From NCBI GenBank assembly GCA_963750065.1, contig CAVVPK010000012.1, forward strand, positions 1-64,000: a DNA stretch of 64,000 nt. The letters run 5' to 3'. The notes beneath the pieces are model-generated. The model was not told the DNA's origin and searched no databases. It saw nothing but the letters and a program-made list of their open reading frames with translations. This document shows positions 43,365 through 53,164 of the stretch, piece by piece. The position numbers were made by a program, and so were the translations under genes. The DNA is from CAVSRC01 sp963750065 (GTDB lineage Bacteria > Pseudomonadota > Alphaproteobacteria > Rhizobiales > Kaistiaceae). Numbering within the stretch: position 1 is the first letter of the stretch; each line of letters starts with the position of its first letter.

Positions 43365-43986
43365 CCGCGCAGCGCTGGTGGAGGTCGGTGGATGGGATCC
43401 ATTCAACGTCACCGAGGACGCCGACCTCGGCCTGCGCCTGGCGCGCTTCGGCTACCGCTCGGCGACGCTCGACCTGCCGACGCTGGAAGAGGCGCCGGCC
43501 ACGCTCGGGCCGTGGATGCGCCAGCGCACGCGCTGGTTCAAGGGCTGGATGCAGACCTGGCTGGTCCATACCCGCCAGCCGCTGCGCCTGTTGCATGAGC
43601 TCGGCTGGCGCCGCTTTCTCGGCTTCAACCTGATCGCCACCGGCCTCATCGTCTCGGCCCTGATCCACCCGGTCTATTTCGCCACTCTCGTCGTCATGGC
43701 GACCGATCCTCTGACCCTGTGGGGCGATGGCGGCGCCTTCGCGGCGATGGTGGTCGGCGTCAACCTTTTCAACCTCTTCGCCGGCTATACCGCGATGGCG
43801 GTGCTGGCAAAGCGAACGCTCGAACTGCGCGGGAACGGCCGTCAGGCCTGGGCGCTGGTGCTGCTGCCGATCTACTGGCTGCTGATGTCGGTGGCCAGCT
43901 ACCGCGCCCTCATCCAGCTCGTCGCCCGGCCGCACAAATGGGAGAAGACGCCGCATCGCGGACGCGAGAGAACGGCGCGGCGCTGA
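43357..43986 (+). pseudogene. GT2 glycosyltransferase, 3' part, split by a transposon
   Basis: This resumes the glycosyltransferase at HFRRAALVEVGGWDPFNVTEDADLGLRLARFGYR. The acceptor-site TED motif and the QRTRW (QxxRW) motif of processive GT2 enzymes are both here, followed by three to four transmembrane helices. Without a start of its own this half cannot make a functional enzyme. Joined with 38425-39586 after removing the transposon it gives one continuous enzyme of about 597 residues. Confidence 0.85.
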
Positions 43987-44241
43987 CCCGTCAGGTCCGC
44001 AGCCGGTCGTGCAGTTTGAGCAACGGGCGCGTCACCGTCGAGCGCAGCAACGCGGCCTGCCGTTTACCGTGTTGTGAACGGCCGCCGAGCGTTCCGCGTC
44101 ACCCGCCGACCGGCTTGCGACGTCGAAGCGTCCGCCGTCCCAAGGCGGTACAGGCACAGGGTCCCGATCTTGCAGACCGGAGCGCCAAACGCCACCGGCG
44201 AACCAAACTCGTCCACGACCTGGCTGCAGACACGCACAATC

Positions 44242-45627
44242 ATGCTGGCGATCTTAACCATAGTTGCATTCGGCGCCTGGTTTGCGCTGCTCTATCCGGT
44301 GCTGCGGCGCGCCCTTGAGCGGCATGCGGTGCCGCTGGATGTGTCGCCGATCGTACCTGCTCTGTTGCTGGCGGCCGACGCCTACGCGCAGCTGGTCTTC
44401 GTCGTCAACCGTGCCGACGGGACCGCACTTCTCGACCAGGGGCTGACGGCATCCAACAAGGTCATGATCGCCATTGCCGGCCTCGTCGGCTGTTACGTCC
44501 TGTGGCAGGTCGCCCGCGACAAACGCGTCCTGCGCCTGCCGTTCGCGATGCCGTATCTGCCATTCACCGTGATGATCCTGTTCGACGGGCTGAGCACCTT
44601 CTGGTCGATCGTGCCAAGCTACACGGCTTATCGCACGCTCGAGCTGGGCATCCTCTTCCTCGCCACCGTTCTCCTCTTCGACCGCAACAGCATCCAGCGG
44701 TCCCTGCCGGTCATGATGAGCGCGTTGATCGCCATCTGGCTCGTCGTCGTGGCGCCGGTCTATGCCGGCAACCTCGCGCACGGCGTCATCTTTTCGTCGG
44801 CGAAGAACAACATGACCCCGGCGCTCTGCGCCGCGCTGCTCGCCTACGCGATCTTCCTCGAACCGGTCGGTCGCACGCGCCTTTGGCAAATCGGGCTGGC
44901 GCTGGTCGGCTTGCTGATTGCCGGTTCGGCCGCCAGCACCGCGGCAATCATCGGCTTCATTCCTGCCGTCATGGTGGCTTCCCGGCGGCCGCTCGTTCGC
45001 TTTGCGGGGGCTGCGTTCGCCGTTCTGTGTATGGCCGCATTCATATTCTTGACCGTTGGCCTCGGTGAATTTCCGGGATTGTTGCATCTCGTTTCCATCG
45101 TATTGCAGAAACCGGCCGTCGAACTTGCCAGCGCAACCGGCAGGACCTCGTTCTGGCCGGCTCTGATTGATGCGACGCGCGACCAGTATTTCGGTTCCGG
45201 TTTCGCGGCGGCTGAACGGTTCCTGCAACTGCTCCTTCCCCCGGCGGCCTTTCGCAATCTCATCGGAGACACCGACCTCAACCTGGCATCGGCACACAAC
45301 ATGTACCTCAGTGCCTGGGTGGGAACCGGGCTTGTGGGAATCACCCTGGCATTGGCCGTTCTGGGAACGGCGGCAAATTGGGTTCTCAAGCTGCCAGTAG
45401 CCGGCAGGCGTTTCGGGCTGTCCGTGATCTTCTTCCTGGCACTCAACGGGCTGACCACGCCTGGCATCTTCAGTACCTGGAACGTGAACACGCTGGCGTT
45501 CGTGGCCGTCCTTGCCTATGCGCGCGTCGCCGTCGGCCGACAGTCGCAACGCAACACCGTTGGCGCGTTTCCGCCTGCCCGGTCGTCGCCGATAGCGGTT
45601 GCACCCGCCACCCGCACATCGTCTTGA
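44242..45627 (+). CDS. O-antigen ligase/polymerase-like membrane protein (Wzy-like)
   Basis: A 461-residue protein with about eleven to twelve transmembrane helices. The segment LSTFWSIVPSYTAYRTLELG and the large periplasmic loop (GRTSFWPALIDATRDQYFGSGF ... ASAHNMYLSAWVGTGLVGI) with SAHN-type motif are typical of the O-antigen ligase/Wzy (Wzy_C) superfamily. It would polymerise or transfer lipid-linked repeat units. The start at 44242 (MLAILTIVAFGAWF) opens directly on the first helix. It is the first intact gene of the exopolysaccharide locus after the broken GT2. Confidence 0.83.
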   Translation: MLAILTIVAFGAWFALLYPVLRRALERHAVPLDVSPIVPALLLAADAYAQLVFVVNRADGTALLDQGLTASNKVMIAIAGLVGCYVLWQVARDKRVLRLPFAMPYLPFTVMILFDGLSTFWSIVPSYTAYRTLELGILFLATVLLFDRNSIQRSLPVMMSALIAIWLVVVAPVYAGNLAHGVIFSSAKNNMTPALCAALLAYAIFLEPVGRTRLWQIGLALVGLLIAGSAASTAAIIGFIPAVMVASRRPLVRFAGAAFAVLCMAAFIFLTVGLGEFPGLLHLVSIVLQKPAVELASATGRTSFWPALIDATRDQYFGSGFAAAERFLQLLLPPAAFRNLIGDTDLNLASAHNMYLSAWVGTGLVGITLALAVLGTAANWVLKLPVAGRRFGLSVIFFLALNGLTTPGIFSTWNVNTLAFVAVLAYARVAVGRQSQRNTVGAFPPARSSPIAVAPATRTSS

Positions 45628-45780
45628 CCAGGGCGCGAGCCGACGTGCCCCACATTGCCCCGCTCCTCTGCTGGTCCGGGTCTTGAAGGGAACAAGCTGC
45701 AATCGCTGAGGTGCGCGCCGAATGTGCCGAAATGACACGATCCGGGCGCGCATCGACCGGCTGGAAAGGAAGAAGACGTC

Positions 45781-47895
45781 ATGACCCTTATTCAGCGGGC
45801 TCCATCCGGCCCCGTCGACGCTGGCGGAGCCTTCGCGAGCGCCGGCGAACGGGAGCCGTGGGCCGACGACCTGCGCTACGCCTGGCAGAGCGTGCGGGCG
45901 CACTGGAAGGTCGTGCTCGCCATTCCTCTCGTCCTGGTTGCCGTTGTCATCGCCTGGCGGTTGCTTGTCCCGGCGCAATACACCGCCGTCACCCGCCTGA
46001 TGATCGATCCCGGCGGGCTGCAGGTGGTCGCCAACGAGGTTAATTCGAAGGGGCAGATCAGCGATGCCAGCCTGCTGGTCATCGACAGCCAGATCAACGT
46101 CCTGACCTCCAACGAGGTGCTCGGTCGGGTAGTCGATCAGGAGCATCTGGCCGGAGATTCGGAATTCACCAGGCCGACCCCCATACAGGCCCTGATAGGA
46201 ACGGTGGCTGCAGCCGTCGGCGCCACCGGCGTGGCGGTCGATGACCGGACGGTAGCGATCCGCAAGCTCAAGTCCATCGTCGGTGCCGATCGCGTCGACC
46301 GCAGCTTCGTCATCGAGGTGCGCGTTGCCACCGGCAACCGCAACAAGTCGGTCCGTCTCGCCAATGCCATCACCACGGCCTATCTGCAGGTCGACCAGGC
46401 AGCGCGCGCCAATTCTGCGCGTCGCGCATCGGCAACCATGGCCGCGCGGCTGGATGAGATGGGCCAGGCGGCCCGCAAGGCAGATGACGCCGTGCAGCAA
46501 TTCAAGGCCGCGCACAATATCGTCGGCTCGAAGCAGGAACTGGTCAGCGACCAGCAGCTGGCCGAGATGACGACTGCCCTCGGCGGCGCCCACGCGCGCA
46601 CGACCGAGCAGCGCGCCCGGCTGGATCAGATCCAGTCGATCGCACGCGGCGAGCGCGGACTCGACTCGATCGCCGAGGTCGTCCAGTCGCCCACCATTAC
46701 GCAGCTCAGGGGCCAGCTCGCCGCCGCCGAGAGCCGACTCGACGGGTTGCTGACTCAGGGCGGCGATCGACTTCCCGCCGTGGTCGAGGCGCGAGCCCAG
46801 GTGACCGCGCTCCGCAAGCAGATGTCCGACGAGGTGCAGCGCATTGCCTCGGCAGTGCGCAACGACTACCAGCGCGCGCTCACGAACGAGGAAGCGCTGC
46901 AGGCGAGCCTCGACAGTCTGAAGAGCCAGGCCGTCCGCCTGAGCGAGGACTCGGTTCAGCTGCGCGAACTGGAGCGTCAGGCCGACGCCGCGCGCAACGT
47001 CTACGAAACCTTCCTGGTGCGCACGCGTGAACTCAACGAGCAGCAGGGGCTCTACACCTCGGCATCGCGGGTGATCTCTCCGCCCCTGGCGCCTGGCCGT
47101 CGTGACGGCGCGTCTTTGATTGTAGTTCTCGCAGCAGCGCTGTTCGCCGGGCTTGGGATAGGCGCCGGTGGCGTGCTCCTCGGCGAACAGGCAAGCACGC
47201 GCATCCGCTCGCGTCGCCGGCTCGAGCAGATCACCGGTCACACCGTGGTGGCCTCTCTGCCAACGCTGCCGGCATTGAACCTCGAAGGCAGCGAGTCCGT
47301 GCCCGTCAACGCACGCGAGATTGACCGCTCGGTAAGCCTGCTGCTGACGCGCCTGCGCCGCCGCGCCTATCGGCCGGGCGGCGCTCCGCTGGCCGTTCTG
47401 GTCACCAGCGGCGACGATGCGCACAACAAGTCGGCACTGTCCCTCTATCTTGCCCTGTGTGGTACGCTGGATCGTCAGAACGTTCTGCTGATTGACGCCG
47501 ATCCGCGCGGCATTGTCACACAGGCGCTCTGTGGCGGACACCGTCCCAAATCCGATGGAGCCAGTGGGATGATCGGCGGACAGGTCGTCTCTCATGTCGA
47601 CAGCTTCCCTGGATTGCGGGTCATCTCTCCGGTCGACGGAGCGACGGTCGAGCAGCTTGTGACCGCTCGTTTTCTTGAGGAGATCGAGGGCACTGATCTG
47701 ATCGTCATCGACGCGCCGCTGCTCGCCACCGATCTGGTGGCCGAGCACCTGATCGCCGATAGCCGTATCGGGGCGATCGTCTTCACCGCCAGCGCCATGC
47801 GCAGCACGGCCGGCGCCGTCCGGCGGGCTATGGCACCGATCGAGCACGATCAGCGCCTGACGCCGGTGCTTTGCGACGAGGGGACCAACGCATAG
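45781..47895 (+). CDS. ExoP/Wzc-like polysaccharide co-polymerase with degenerate P-loop
   Basis: A 704-residue inner-membrane protein. It has TM1 near 43-63 and a Wzz-type periplasmic body with long coiled coil (about 200-420). TM2 lies near 445-470 with the PPLAPGRRDG motif before it, then a cytoplasmic BY-kinase-like domain. In that domain the Walker A region reads TSGDDAHNKSALSLYLA, keeping Lys-Ser but lacking the Gly residues; Walker A' is LLIDADPRG. The C-terminal Tyr cluster is absent. It can control chain length but is unlikely to be an active tyrosine kinase. Start at 45781 after GAAGAAG. Confidence 0.85.
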   Translation: MTLIQRAPSGPVDAGGAFASAGEREPWADDLRYAWQSVRAHWKVVLAIPLVLVAVVIAWRLLVPAQYTAVTRLMIDPGGLQVVANEVNSKGQISDASLLVIDSQINVLTSNEVLGRVVDQEHLAGDSEFTRPTPIQALIGTVAAAVGATGVAVDDRTVAIRKLKSIVGADRVDRSFVIEVRVATGNRNKSVRLANAITTAYLQVDQAARANSARRASATMAARLDEMGQAARKADDAVQQFKAAHNIVGSKQELVSDQQLAEMTTALGGAHARTTEQRARLDQIQSIARGERGLDSIAEVVQSPTITQLRGQLAAAESRLDGLLTQGGDRLPAVVEARAQVTALRKQMSDEVQRIASAVRNDYQRALTNEEALQASLDSLKSQAVRLSEDSVQLRELERQADAARNVYETFLVRTRELNEQQGLYTSASRVISPPLAPGRRDGASLIVVLAAALFAGLGIGAGGVLLGEQASTRIRSRRRLEQITGHTVVASLPTLPALNLEGSESVPVNAREIDRSVSLLLTRLRRRAYRPGGAPLAVLVTSGDDAHNKSALSLYLALCGTLDRQNVLLIDADPRGIVTQALCGGHRPKSDGASGMIGGQVVSHVDSFPGLRVISPVDGATVEQLVTARFLEEIEGTDLIVIDAPLLATDLVAEHLIADSRIGAIVFTASAMRSTAGAVRRAMAPIEHDQRLTPVLCDEGTNA

Positions 47896-47991
47896 ACTAG
47901 ATAATACGCAAAGTATTCAATCTTTGATTGCGAAGACGCGGTAGTTATACCCTGTCTATTGTCAAAAAACGGCTGTCTTTATTGCGCACAA

Positions 47992-48007
47992 TGGTTAAGT
48001 TTAACCA
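47992..48007. promoter_or_regulatory. Palindrome upstream of the initiating sugar transferase
   Basis: TGGTTAA-GT-TTAACCA is a perfect 7-bp inverted repeat in the AT-rich 217-bp gap before 48113. It is a candidate operator; a GACCGC/GCGGTC stem follows at 48027-48045. Confidence 0.35.
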
Positions 48008-48112
48008 ATTTTTAGCTTTAACATTGCGACCGCTGCACGGCGGTCGTTAATTAAAGTCGGCTCCGGCACAGCTTTTCCGGTCCTTGATCGGAGCAGAAGA
48101 CTGCGAATAAAC

Positions 48113-49552
48113 ATGGTCACCGCCTTCGACACTGCCGGCGAGGCGCGCACCTATCAGGCCAAGCCGATCATTCCGGCCCGCTTCGTCATTGCCGCTCTCG
48201 CCTGCGTCGAGTTTGTCACGCTGGCAGCGGCCGCAGCAGTGAGCGGCGGTGCCTACAACCTCGCCTATTACGGCACGTTTTCCGACATTGTCGTCGATCT
48301 CGAAAGAGGCGCCCTTGTCGGCCTGTTCTTCGTGCTGCACCAGGCACTCAGAGACCAGTATCGGCTGCGGCCCGACAACTCCTACCGGAAGAGCTTCGGC
48401 ACCGGCTTCCTGAGCTGGAACATCGCGCTGGCCATGTTTCTGCTGGTGGCGTTCCTCACCAAGACCAGCGCGGATATTTCGCGCGGCTCGGAGATCACCT
48501 TCTACTTTCTCGGACTTGCCGCCGTGGCTGGCATCCGCCTGGCCTTCATAACGGCGGTGCGGCAAGGGCTCCGCAGCGGATGGCTGGTGCAGCATCGCGT
48601 TCTCGTCGTGGGGCTCGATTCGGAAGTGGCGAGCTTCGAACGCCGCTACGCGCCCTCTCGCTCCGGAATGCGCATCGCCGACGTGGTGAGGGTGCCTGAA
48701 ACGGCAGAGACGGCAGCCGACGGCTTCGCAACAGTCGTGGCCGAAGCGGTGGAGCGGGCCCGCGCCCTCAACGTCGAGGACATCCTCCTGCTGCTCCCTT
48801 GGTCCTATCGCAAGACCATCGATCGTCTGGCGAAGGCGTTTCTCGCGGTGCCGGCGTCGATCCACCTCGGTCCCGAACATGATCTCGAGCGTTTCGCCGA
48901 CATCGCCCTCTCCAGGCTCGCCAATGCCCCCTGCCTGCGGCTTGAGCGGGAACCACTCAGCCGCAGCAAGCGGCTCGCCAAGCGGCTGTTCGACGTCGTC
49001 GTGGCATCGACTGCGTTGATCCTGCTGGCTCCGTTCCTGCTGCTTGTCGCGATCCTGATCCGGCTCGACAGCCCGGGTCCCGCGCTGTTCTTCCAACGCC
49101 GCCTTGGCTTCAACAACCGGGTTTTCCGCATCGTCAAGTTCCGCACCATGACCACCATGGAAGACGACATGAGCCATCAGGCGACGGCGAACGATGTCCG
49201 GGTGACGCGGTTCGGGCGGTTCCTGCGCCGGTCGAACATCGATGAGCTGCCGCAGCTTCTGAACGTCCTGGCGGGCTCGATGTCGCTCGTCGGGCCGCGG
49301 CCGCACGCGCTGAAGATGGACGACGAGTACCAGCAGAAGATCGCGCTCTATGCGCGGCGCCACAACGTCAAGCCGGGCATTACGGGCTGGGCACAGATCA
49401 ACGGGCTGCGCGGCCCGACCGACCGCAGCGAGAAAATGGAGGCACGGGTCGAACACGACCTGTTCTACATCGAGAACTGGTCGCTGTGGCTCGACATCTA
49501 CATCACGCTTATGACGCTGGTCTCGCCGCGCGCCTACCGCAACGCGACGTGA
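48113..49552 (+). CDS. Undecaprenyl-phosphate sugar phosphotransferase (initiating enzyme)
   Basis: A 479-residue polyisoprenyl-phosphate hexose-1-phosphate transferase that starts repeat-unit assembly by loading the first sugar on undecaprenyl phosphate. Four N-terminal helices and a nucleotide-fold domain (RVLVVGLDSEVASFERRY) precede the catalytic bacterial sugar transferase domain from about residue 290. That domain has KRLFDVVVASTALILLAPFLL, VKFRTM, DELPQLLNVLAGSMSLVGPRPH and KPGITGWAQINGLRG. It belongs to the WcaJ/ExoY-like class. The gene has its own AT-rich control region and starts the second half of the locus. Confidence 0.93.
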   Translation: MVTAFDTAGEARTYQAKPIIPARFVIAALACVEFVTLAAAAAVSGGAYNLAYYGTFSDIVVDLERGALVGLFFVLHQALRDQYRLRPDNSYRKSFGTGFLSWNIALAMFLLVAFLTKTSADISRGSEITFYFLGLAAVAGIRLAFITAVRQGLRSGWLVQHRVLVVGLDSEVASFERRYAPSRSGMRIADVVRVPETAETAADGFATVVAEAVERARALNVEDILLLLPWSYRKTIDRLAKAFLAVPASIHLGPEHDLERFADIALSRLANAPCLRLEREPLSRSKRLAKRLFDVVVASTALILLAPFLLLVAILIRLDSPGPALFFQRRLGFNNRVFRIVKFRTMTTMEDDMSHQATANDVRVTRFGRFLRRSNIDELPQLLNVLAGSMSLVGPRPHALKMDDEYQQKIALYARRHNVKPGITGWAQINGLRGPTDRSEKMEARVEHDLFYIENWSLWLDIYITLMTLVSPRAYRNAT

Positions 49553-49568
49553 CGTCGGCGAACAGCTC

Positions 49569-50801
49569 ATGAAGATCCTGATCGTCCACAATCGCTATCA
49601 GCAGCGTGGCGGCGAAGACTCCGTCGTCGAAGATGAGATCGCGCTGCTGCGCGCAGGCGGTCATGACGTCTCCACCGTCTTGGTCTCGAACGACGCCATC
49701 GCCACATTCGCCGACAAGGCGCGTGCCGCAATCAATGTTGCCGACAATTCGCTGGTCCGTAACCTCGTGCTTGACGCGGTCCGCCGACATGAACCGGACG
49801 TCGTCCACGTTCACAATTTCTTTCCGCTGATCTCGCCGGCAGTACACGCCCGCGTGCGCGCGCTCGGCCCGGCGACGGTGCAGACCCTGCACAATTTCCG
49901 GATTACCTGCGCCAATGCCACGCTGTTGCGTGAAGGCCGGCCATGCGAACTGTGCGTCGGCCGCTCGCCCCTCCCTGCGATTGTCAACCGCTGCTATCGC
50001 GGCTCGCTCGTCGGCTCGGCGGTACTGGCCCGCATGATTGCGATACACAGACGCGAGCGCACATGGCAACGCCACGTCGATCGCTTCGTCGTCTTGTCCG
50101 ATTTCGCCCGCGAGATCTTCATACGGGCCGGCATTCCGGCCGACAGGATTGCCGTCAAGCCGAACGTCGTCGACGACCCGGCGCCTGCCGCTGCTGTGTC
50201 GCGCGCCGGCGTGCTCTATGTCGGCCGCCTCAGCCATGAAAAAGGGGCACAGGTGCTCGCCGCAGCGGCGCGCTTGACCGATGCGGTCATCACAGTGGTC
50301 GGCGATGGGCCGTTGGCAGCCACGCTGAAATCATCGGCACCCGGCAACGTCATTCTGCTCGGCGCGATGCCGCGCGAGGAAGCCCGCGCGCTGATGGCCC
50401 GTGCGGCTGCGATCGTCGTGCCGTCGATCTGCTACGAGAACTTTCCAATCACCGTGGCCGAGGCTTTCGCCGCCGGCACGCCGGTGATCGCGTCGCGCAT
50501 CGGCGCCCTGGCCGAGATCATCGGAGACGGACAGACGGGCTGGCATGTGACGCCGGACAATCCGGCGGAACTGGCCGCGGCGATCGATCGGGTCGTCGCC
50601 GACCCCGCCGAAAGCGCACGGCGCGGCGCGGCGGCCCGAGAGGCTTACCATGCGCGCTACACCACCACGGCTGCCCTTGCGCGCCTCGAGGCCATTTATG
50701 TCGAGGCGATGGCGTCGCGTCGCGCCGCTGGTGCGCCGGGGGCGCATGACAAGGCGCTGTTCGCCCTTCACCGTGCACGGACAGGGGAGACCGCCGTCTG
50801 A
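49569..50801 (+). CDS. Glycosyltransferase family 4
   Basis: A 410-residue GT-B fold retaining glycosyltransferase. MKILIVHNRYQQRGGEDSVVEDE and VVHVHNFFPLISPAVH belong to the N-terminal domain. The C-terminal domain has GVLYVGRLSHEKGAQVL and the E-x7-E motif in PSICYENFPITVAEAFAAGTPVIAS. It starts 16 bases after the sugar transferase gene. It most likely adds an early sugar of the repeat unit; donor and acceptor are unknown. CELCVGRS in the N-domain is a feature of one GT4 subgroup. Confidence 0.92.
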   Translation: MKILIVHNRYQQRGGEDSVVEDEIALLRAGGHDVSTVLVSNDAIATFADKARAAINVADNSLVRNLVLDAVRRHEPDVVHVHNFFPLISPAVHARVRALGPATVQTLHNFRITCANATLLREGRPCELCVGRSPLPAIVNRCYRGSLVGSAVLARMIAIHRRERTWQRHVDRFVVLSDFAREIFIRAGIPADRIAVKPNVVDDPAPAAAVSRAGVLYVGRLSHEKGAQVLAAAARLTDAVITVVGDGPLAATLKSSAPGNVILLGAMPREEARALMARAAAIVVPSICYENFPITVAEAFAAGTPVIASRIGALAEIIGDGQTGWHVTPDNPAELAAAIDRVVADPAESARRGAAAREAYHARYTTTAALARLEAIYVEAMASRRAAGAPGAHDKALFALHRARTGETAV

Positions 50802-51046
50802 CCTGACCTTCTGACGACTTCAAAGCGAGCCTTGAAGACGCTTGGCCTAAGTTATTTGCGACCAAAGCCATGTATTTGGCGTCTTGTGCAACAGCTCTCG
50901 ATCAACTCTGGCGCGAGTTGTTTCGGTTCGGTCCCTCTTGTTAAGCTTAATGGAAGCTTTACGCGCCGCCGACTGAAGGTAGATCGCCCTTCGATCCGCC
51001 TGCTTGCTATTAGTTAAACCATGGACGAAAGCGACAGGGGCCAGAC

Positions 51047-51832
51047 ATGACAACCGCATGGGTGATGGGCGTGGACATGCCACCGGCCGCGCCGAATCGA
51101 TTTGCCCTGGGCGGCGTCAACCTCTCCTGCATTGATCGCCCGACGGCGGTCGAGGTCTTCATTGCGTTGGTGTCGGCGCGCTCCGGCGGCTACGTGACGA
51201 TCACGGACGCCCATAGCATCGTGGCCGCGCAAGCCGATCCGAAATTGCGCGAGATCATCAACGGCGGACGCCTTGCTCTGCCGGACGGCATGCCAAGCGT
51301 GTGGCTCGGCAGACTGAAAGGCCACCCTGTCCGTCGCGTCGCCGGTGCAGACTTCCTCGCCGACGTGTTAGCTGACCCGCGCGCTCGGGGCATGCGCCAT
51401 GCCTTCTATGGCGGCAATCCGGAATCGATCCGGCACATCGTCGCGCGCGCTGAACAGTGGCTCGGCCCGCGGGCGATCGCCGGTGGGCATGCGCCGCCGC
51501 TGCGTGAGACGGGCGCGCTCGAGGATGCGAGCGTCATCGACCAGATCGCCAGCAGCGCACCGGACGTCATCTGGGTCGGGCTGGGTGCGCCGAAGCAGGA
51601 TTATTGGATGGCCAACCATACGAGGCATTTTCCCAACACCGTGCTGGTTGGCGCTGGCGCAGCGCTGGACTTCTTCGCGGATCTGCGAAGCCGCGCGCCG
51701 GTCTGGATGCAGTCGGCCGGGCTCGAATGGCTGTTCCGCCTCTCGCGCGAGCCGCAACGCCTGTGGCCTCGTTATCGCAAGATCGTTCCCGGCATGCTGC
51801 GCATCATGATCGCCGAGGCCATCCACCGTTGA
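51047..51832 (+). CDS. WecG/TagA/CpsF-family glycosyltransferase
   Basis: A 261-residue GT26 enzyme that transfers ManNAc/ManNAcA-type or related sugars to lipid-linked acceptors. GYVTITDAHSIVAAQADPKLREIINGG, LALPDGMPSVWLGR and DVIWVGLGAPKQDYWM are the family motifs. FADLRSRAPVWMQSAGLEWLFRL completes the core. The 245-bp gap upstream shows no gene. It is followed by a tiny gene and the deacetylase. Confidence 0.93.
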   Translation: MTTAWVMGVDMPPAAPNRFALGGVNLSCIDRPTAVEVFIALVSARSGGYVTITDAHSIVAAQADPKLREIINGGRLALPDGMPSVWLGRLKGHPVRRVAGADFLADVLADPRARGMRHAFYGGNPESIRHIVARAEQWLGPRAIAGGHAPPLRETGALEDASVIDQIASSAPDVIWVGLGAPKQDYWMANHTRHFPNTVLVGAGAALDFFADLRSRAPVWMQSAGLEWLFRLSREPQRLWPRYRKIVPGMLRIMIAEAIHR

Positions 51833-51895
51833 GGGGAGCGATGCCAATGGACGGGAAGACGCCCGCAACCGGTGACTAGAGAAGAGGCAAAGGTC

Positions 51896-52042
51896 ATGGA
51901 CATCCACGCCTTCCATTCTCTGTTGCTGGCATCGATCCGGCAACTCGATCGTGGGCAGATGGAGGTGCTCTTTCCTGATGCCGAGATCATGGCCGGACGC
52001 GTTTTCGGCATGGCCAAATCATCAATAGCCGTGCGGCGATGA
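51896..52042 (+). CDS. 48-residue protein coupled to the deacetylase gene
   Basis: MDIHAFHSLLLASIRQLDRG opens a 48-residue frame with AAAGG five bases upstream. Its stop overlaps the next start as ATGA. No domain is recognisable. It is one of three tiny frames linked in this way inside the exopolysaccharide operon (see 52925 and 54216). Confidence 0.45.
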   Translation: MDIHAFHSLLLASIRQLDRGQMEVLFPDAEIMAGRVFGMAKSSIAVRR

Positions 52043-52923
52043 ACCCAACCGCTGACTTTCCACAACCCGGCCGGCGGGATGACGGCAATCCGGATGGAAG
52101 CGTTCGGTTGATGAAGCGCGGCGCGCGCGCAAGGCGCCGGTCCGACGACAGGCTCGCGCGACGCGTCGCCCTCGCGGGGCTGTCGCTGGTGCGGGGCATT
52201 GGCCGTGCTCCCGCTGGCGTCTACACGCTCTGCTACCACCACATCCCGGCCCGCGATCGCGCCAATTTCGAGCGCCAGCTCGAGTATTTGGGGCGCAATG
52301 GCGTATTCGTGAGCGCCGACCAGGCGCGCCAGCTCGTCTGCTCGGGCGGCGCCGCAGAAGGCCGCTTCTTCCTGCTCAGCTTCGATGACGGCTATGCCGA
52401 CCTCGTCGACGTTGCCCAGCCCGTGCTTGCCGAGCGCGGCATTTCGGCGATCGCCTTCGTCGTCACCTCCTGGTTGACATCTCCGCCCGACAAGACGGCA
52501 TCGCGAGCGGACGGCTATATGACCCCCGCCGACCTCCTGCGCTGGCACGCTAGCGGTATGGACATTGGGTCGCACACGCACACCCATCGTCAACTCGTCA
52601 CCCTCACCGAGCCAGAGGTCCGCGACGAACTTCGTCGCTCGTCGGCGGTTCTTGCCGAAATCACCGGCGAAAGACCGCATCACTTCGCCTGCCCGTGGGG
52701 TGTGCCGGAGCGGGACTTCAGGCTCGACGAAACGCCGCGACTGATGCGCGAGGAAGGCTATGTCTCGCTGTTCACCACGACACGTGGCGTGGCAACCGAC
52801 GCACGCGATCTCGGGCTCATGCCACGCCATGTGCTGGAGCCGCATTGGCCGCTCTACCAGGTGAATGCCCTCCTGGGCCGCAGGGGCGCACGCCCGCACA
52901 GCGCCCGGCCGAAGGGATCGTGA
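52039..52923 (+). CDS. Polysaccharide deacetylase (NodB homology)
   Basis: A 294-residue carbohydrate esterase 4 protein. The NodB motifs are FLLSFDDGYADL (metal and catalytic Asp pair) and DIGSHTHTHRQL (metal-binding H-x3-H). YTLCYHHIPARDRANFERQLEYL precedes them. The N-terminal 50 residues are basic and polar rather than a signal peptide, so the protein may act in the cytoplasm or be exported without a classical signal; a start further in (near MKRGARARRR) is possible. It would remove N-acetyl groups from the exopolysaccharide or its precursor. Confidence 0.88.
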   Translation: MNPTADFPQPGRRDDGNPDGSVRLMKRGARARRRSDDRLARRVALAGLSLVRGIGRAPAGVYTLCYHHIPARDRANFERQLEYLGRNGVFVSADQARQLVCSGGAAEGRFFLLSFDDGYADLVDVAQPVLAERGISAIAFVVTSWLTSPPDKTASRADGYMTPADLLRWHASGMDIGSHTHTHRQLVTLTEPEVRDELRRSSAVLAEITGERPHHFACPWGVPERDFRLDETPRLMREEGYVSLFTTTRGVATDARDLGLMPRHVLEPHWPLYQVNALLGRRGARPHSARPKGS

Positions 52924-52924
52924 G

Positions 52925-53164
52925 ATGACTTCGGCCTGCTTCCTGACACCTGAACTGTCCCATTGCCGCTTAGCGTTTCACGCGGTTGTGGCAAGCCTTC
53001 TGAAGGCCGTCGGCCTCGATTCTCGCGCCACCTTGACCAGGGGGCTGAGCGATGGGAGCCGCGCGGCTCGGCCCGCCCGGGCAGAGGCGAATCTCGAACA
53101 GTACACCACCAAGAATATGAGCCGGCGGTTCGCCGACGGCATGATCAAGGCGTCGGCGACATGA
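52925..53164 (+). CDS. 79-residue protein coupled to the FemAB-like gene
   Basis: The frame starts two bases after the deacetylase stop and ends in an ATGA overlap with the next gene. CFLTPELSHCRLAFHAVVAS and LEQYTTKNMSRRFADGMIKA show mixed composition with no transmembrane segment and no known domain. Its exact fit between two genes suggests it is translated, but homologues would be needed to prove it. Confidence 0.45.
   Translation: MTSACFLTPELSHCRLAFHAVVASLLKAVGLDSRATLTRGLSDGSRAARPARAEANLEQYTTKNMSRRFADGMIKASAT

Noticed and set aside
44254..47847. A 1197-codon open frame on the minus strand opposite the Wzy-like and ExoP-like genes
   Set aside because: The opposite strand encodes two clear membrane proteins; the long antisense frame is a product of high GC and shows no domain.
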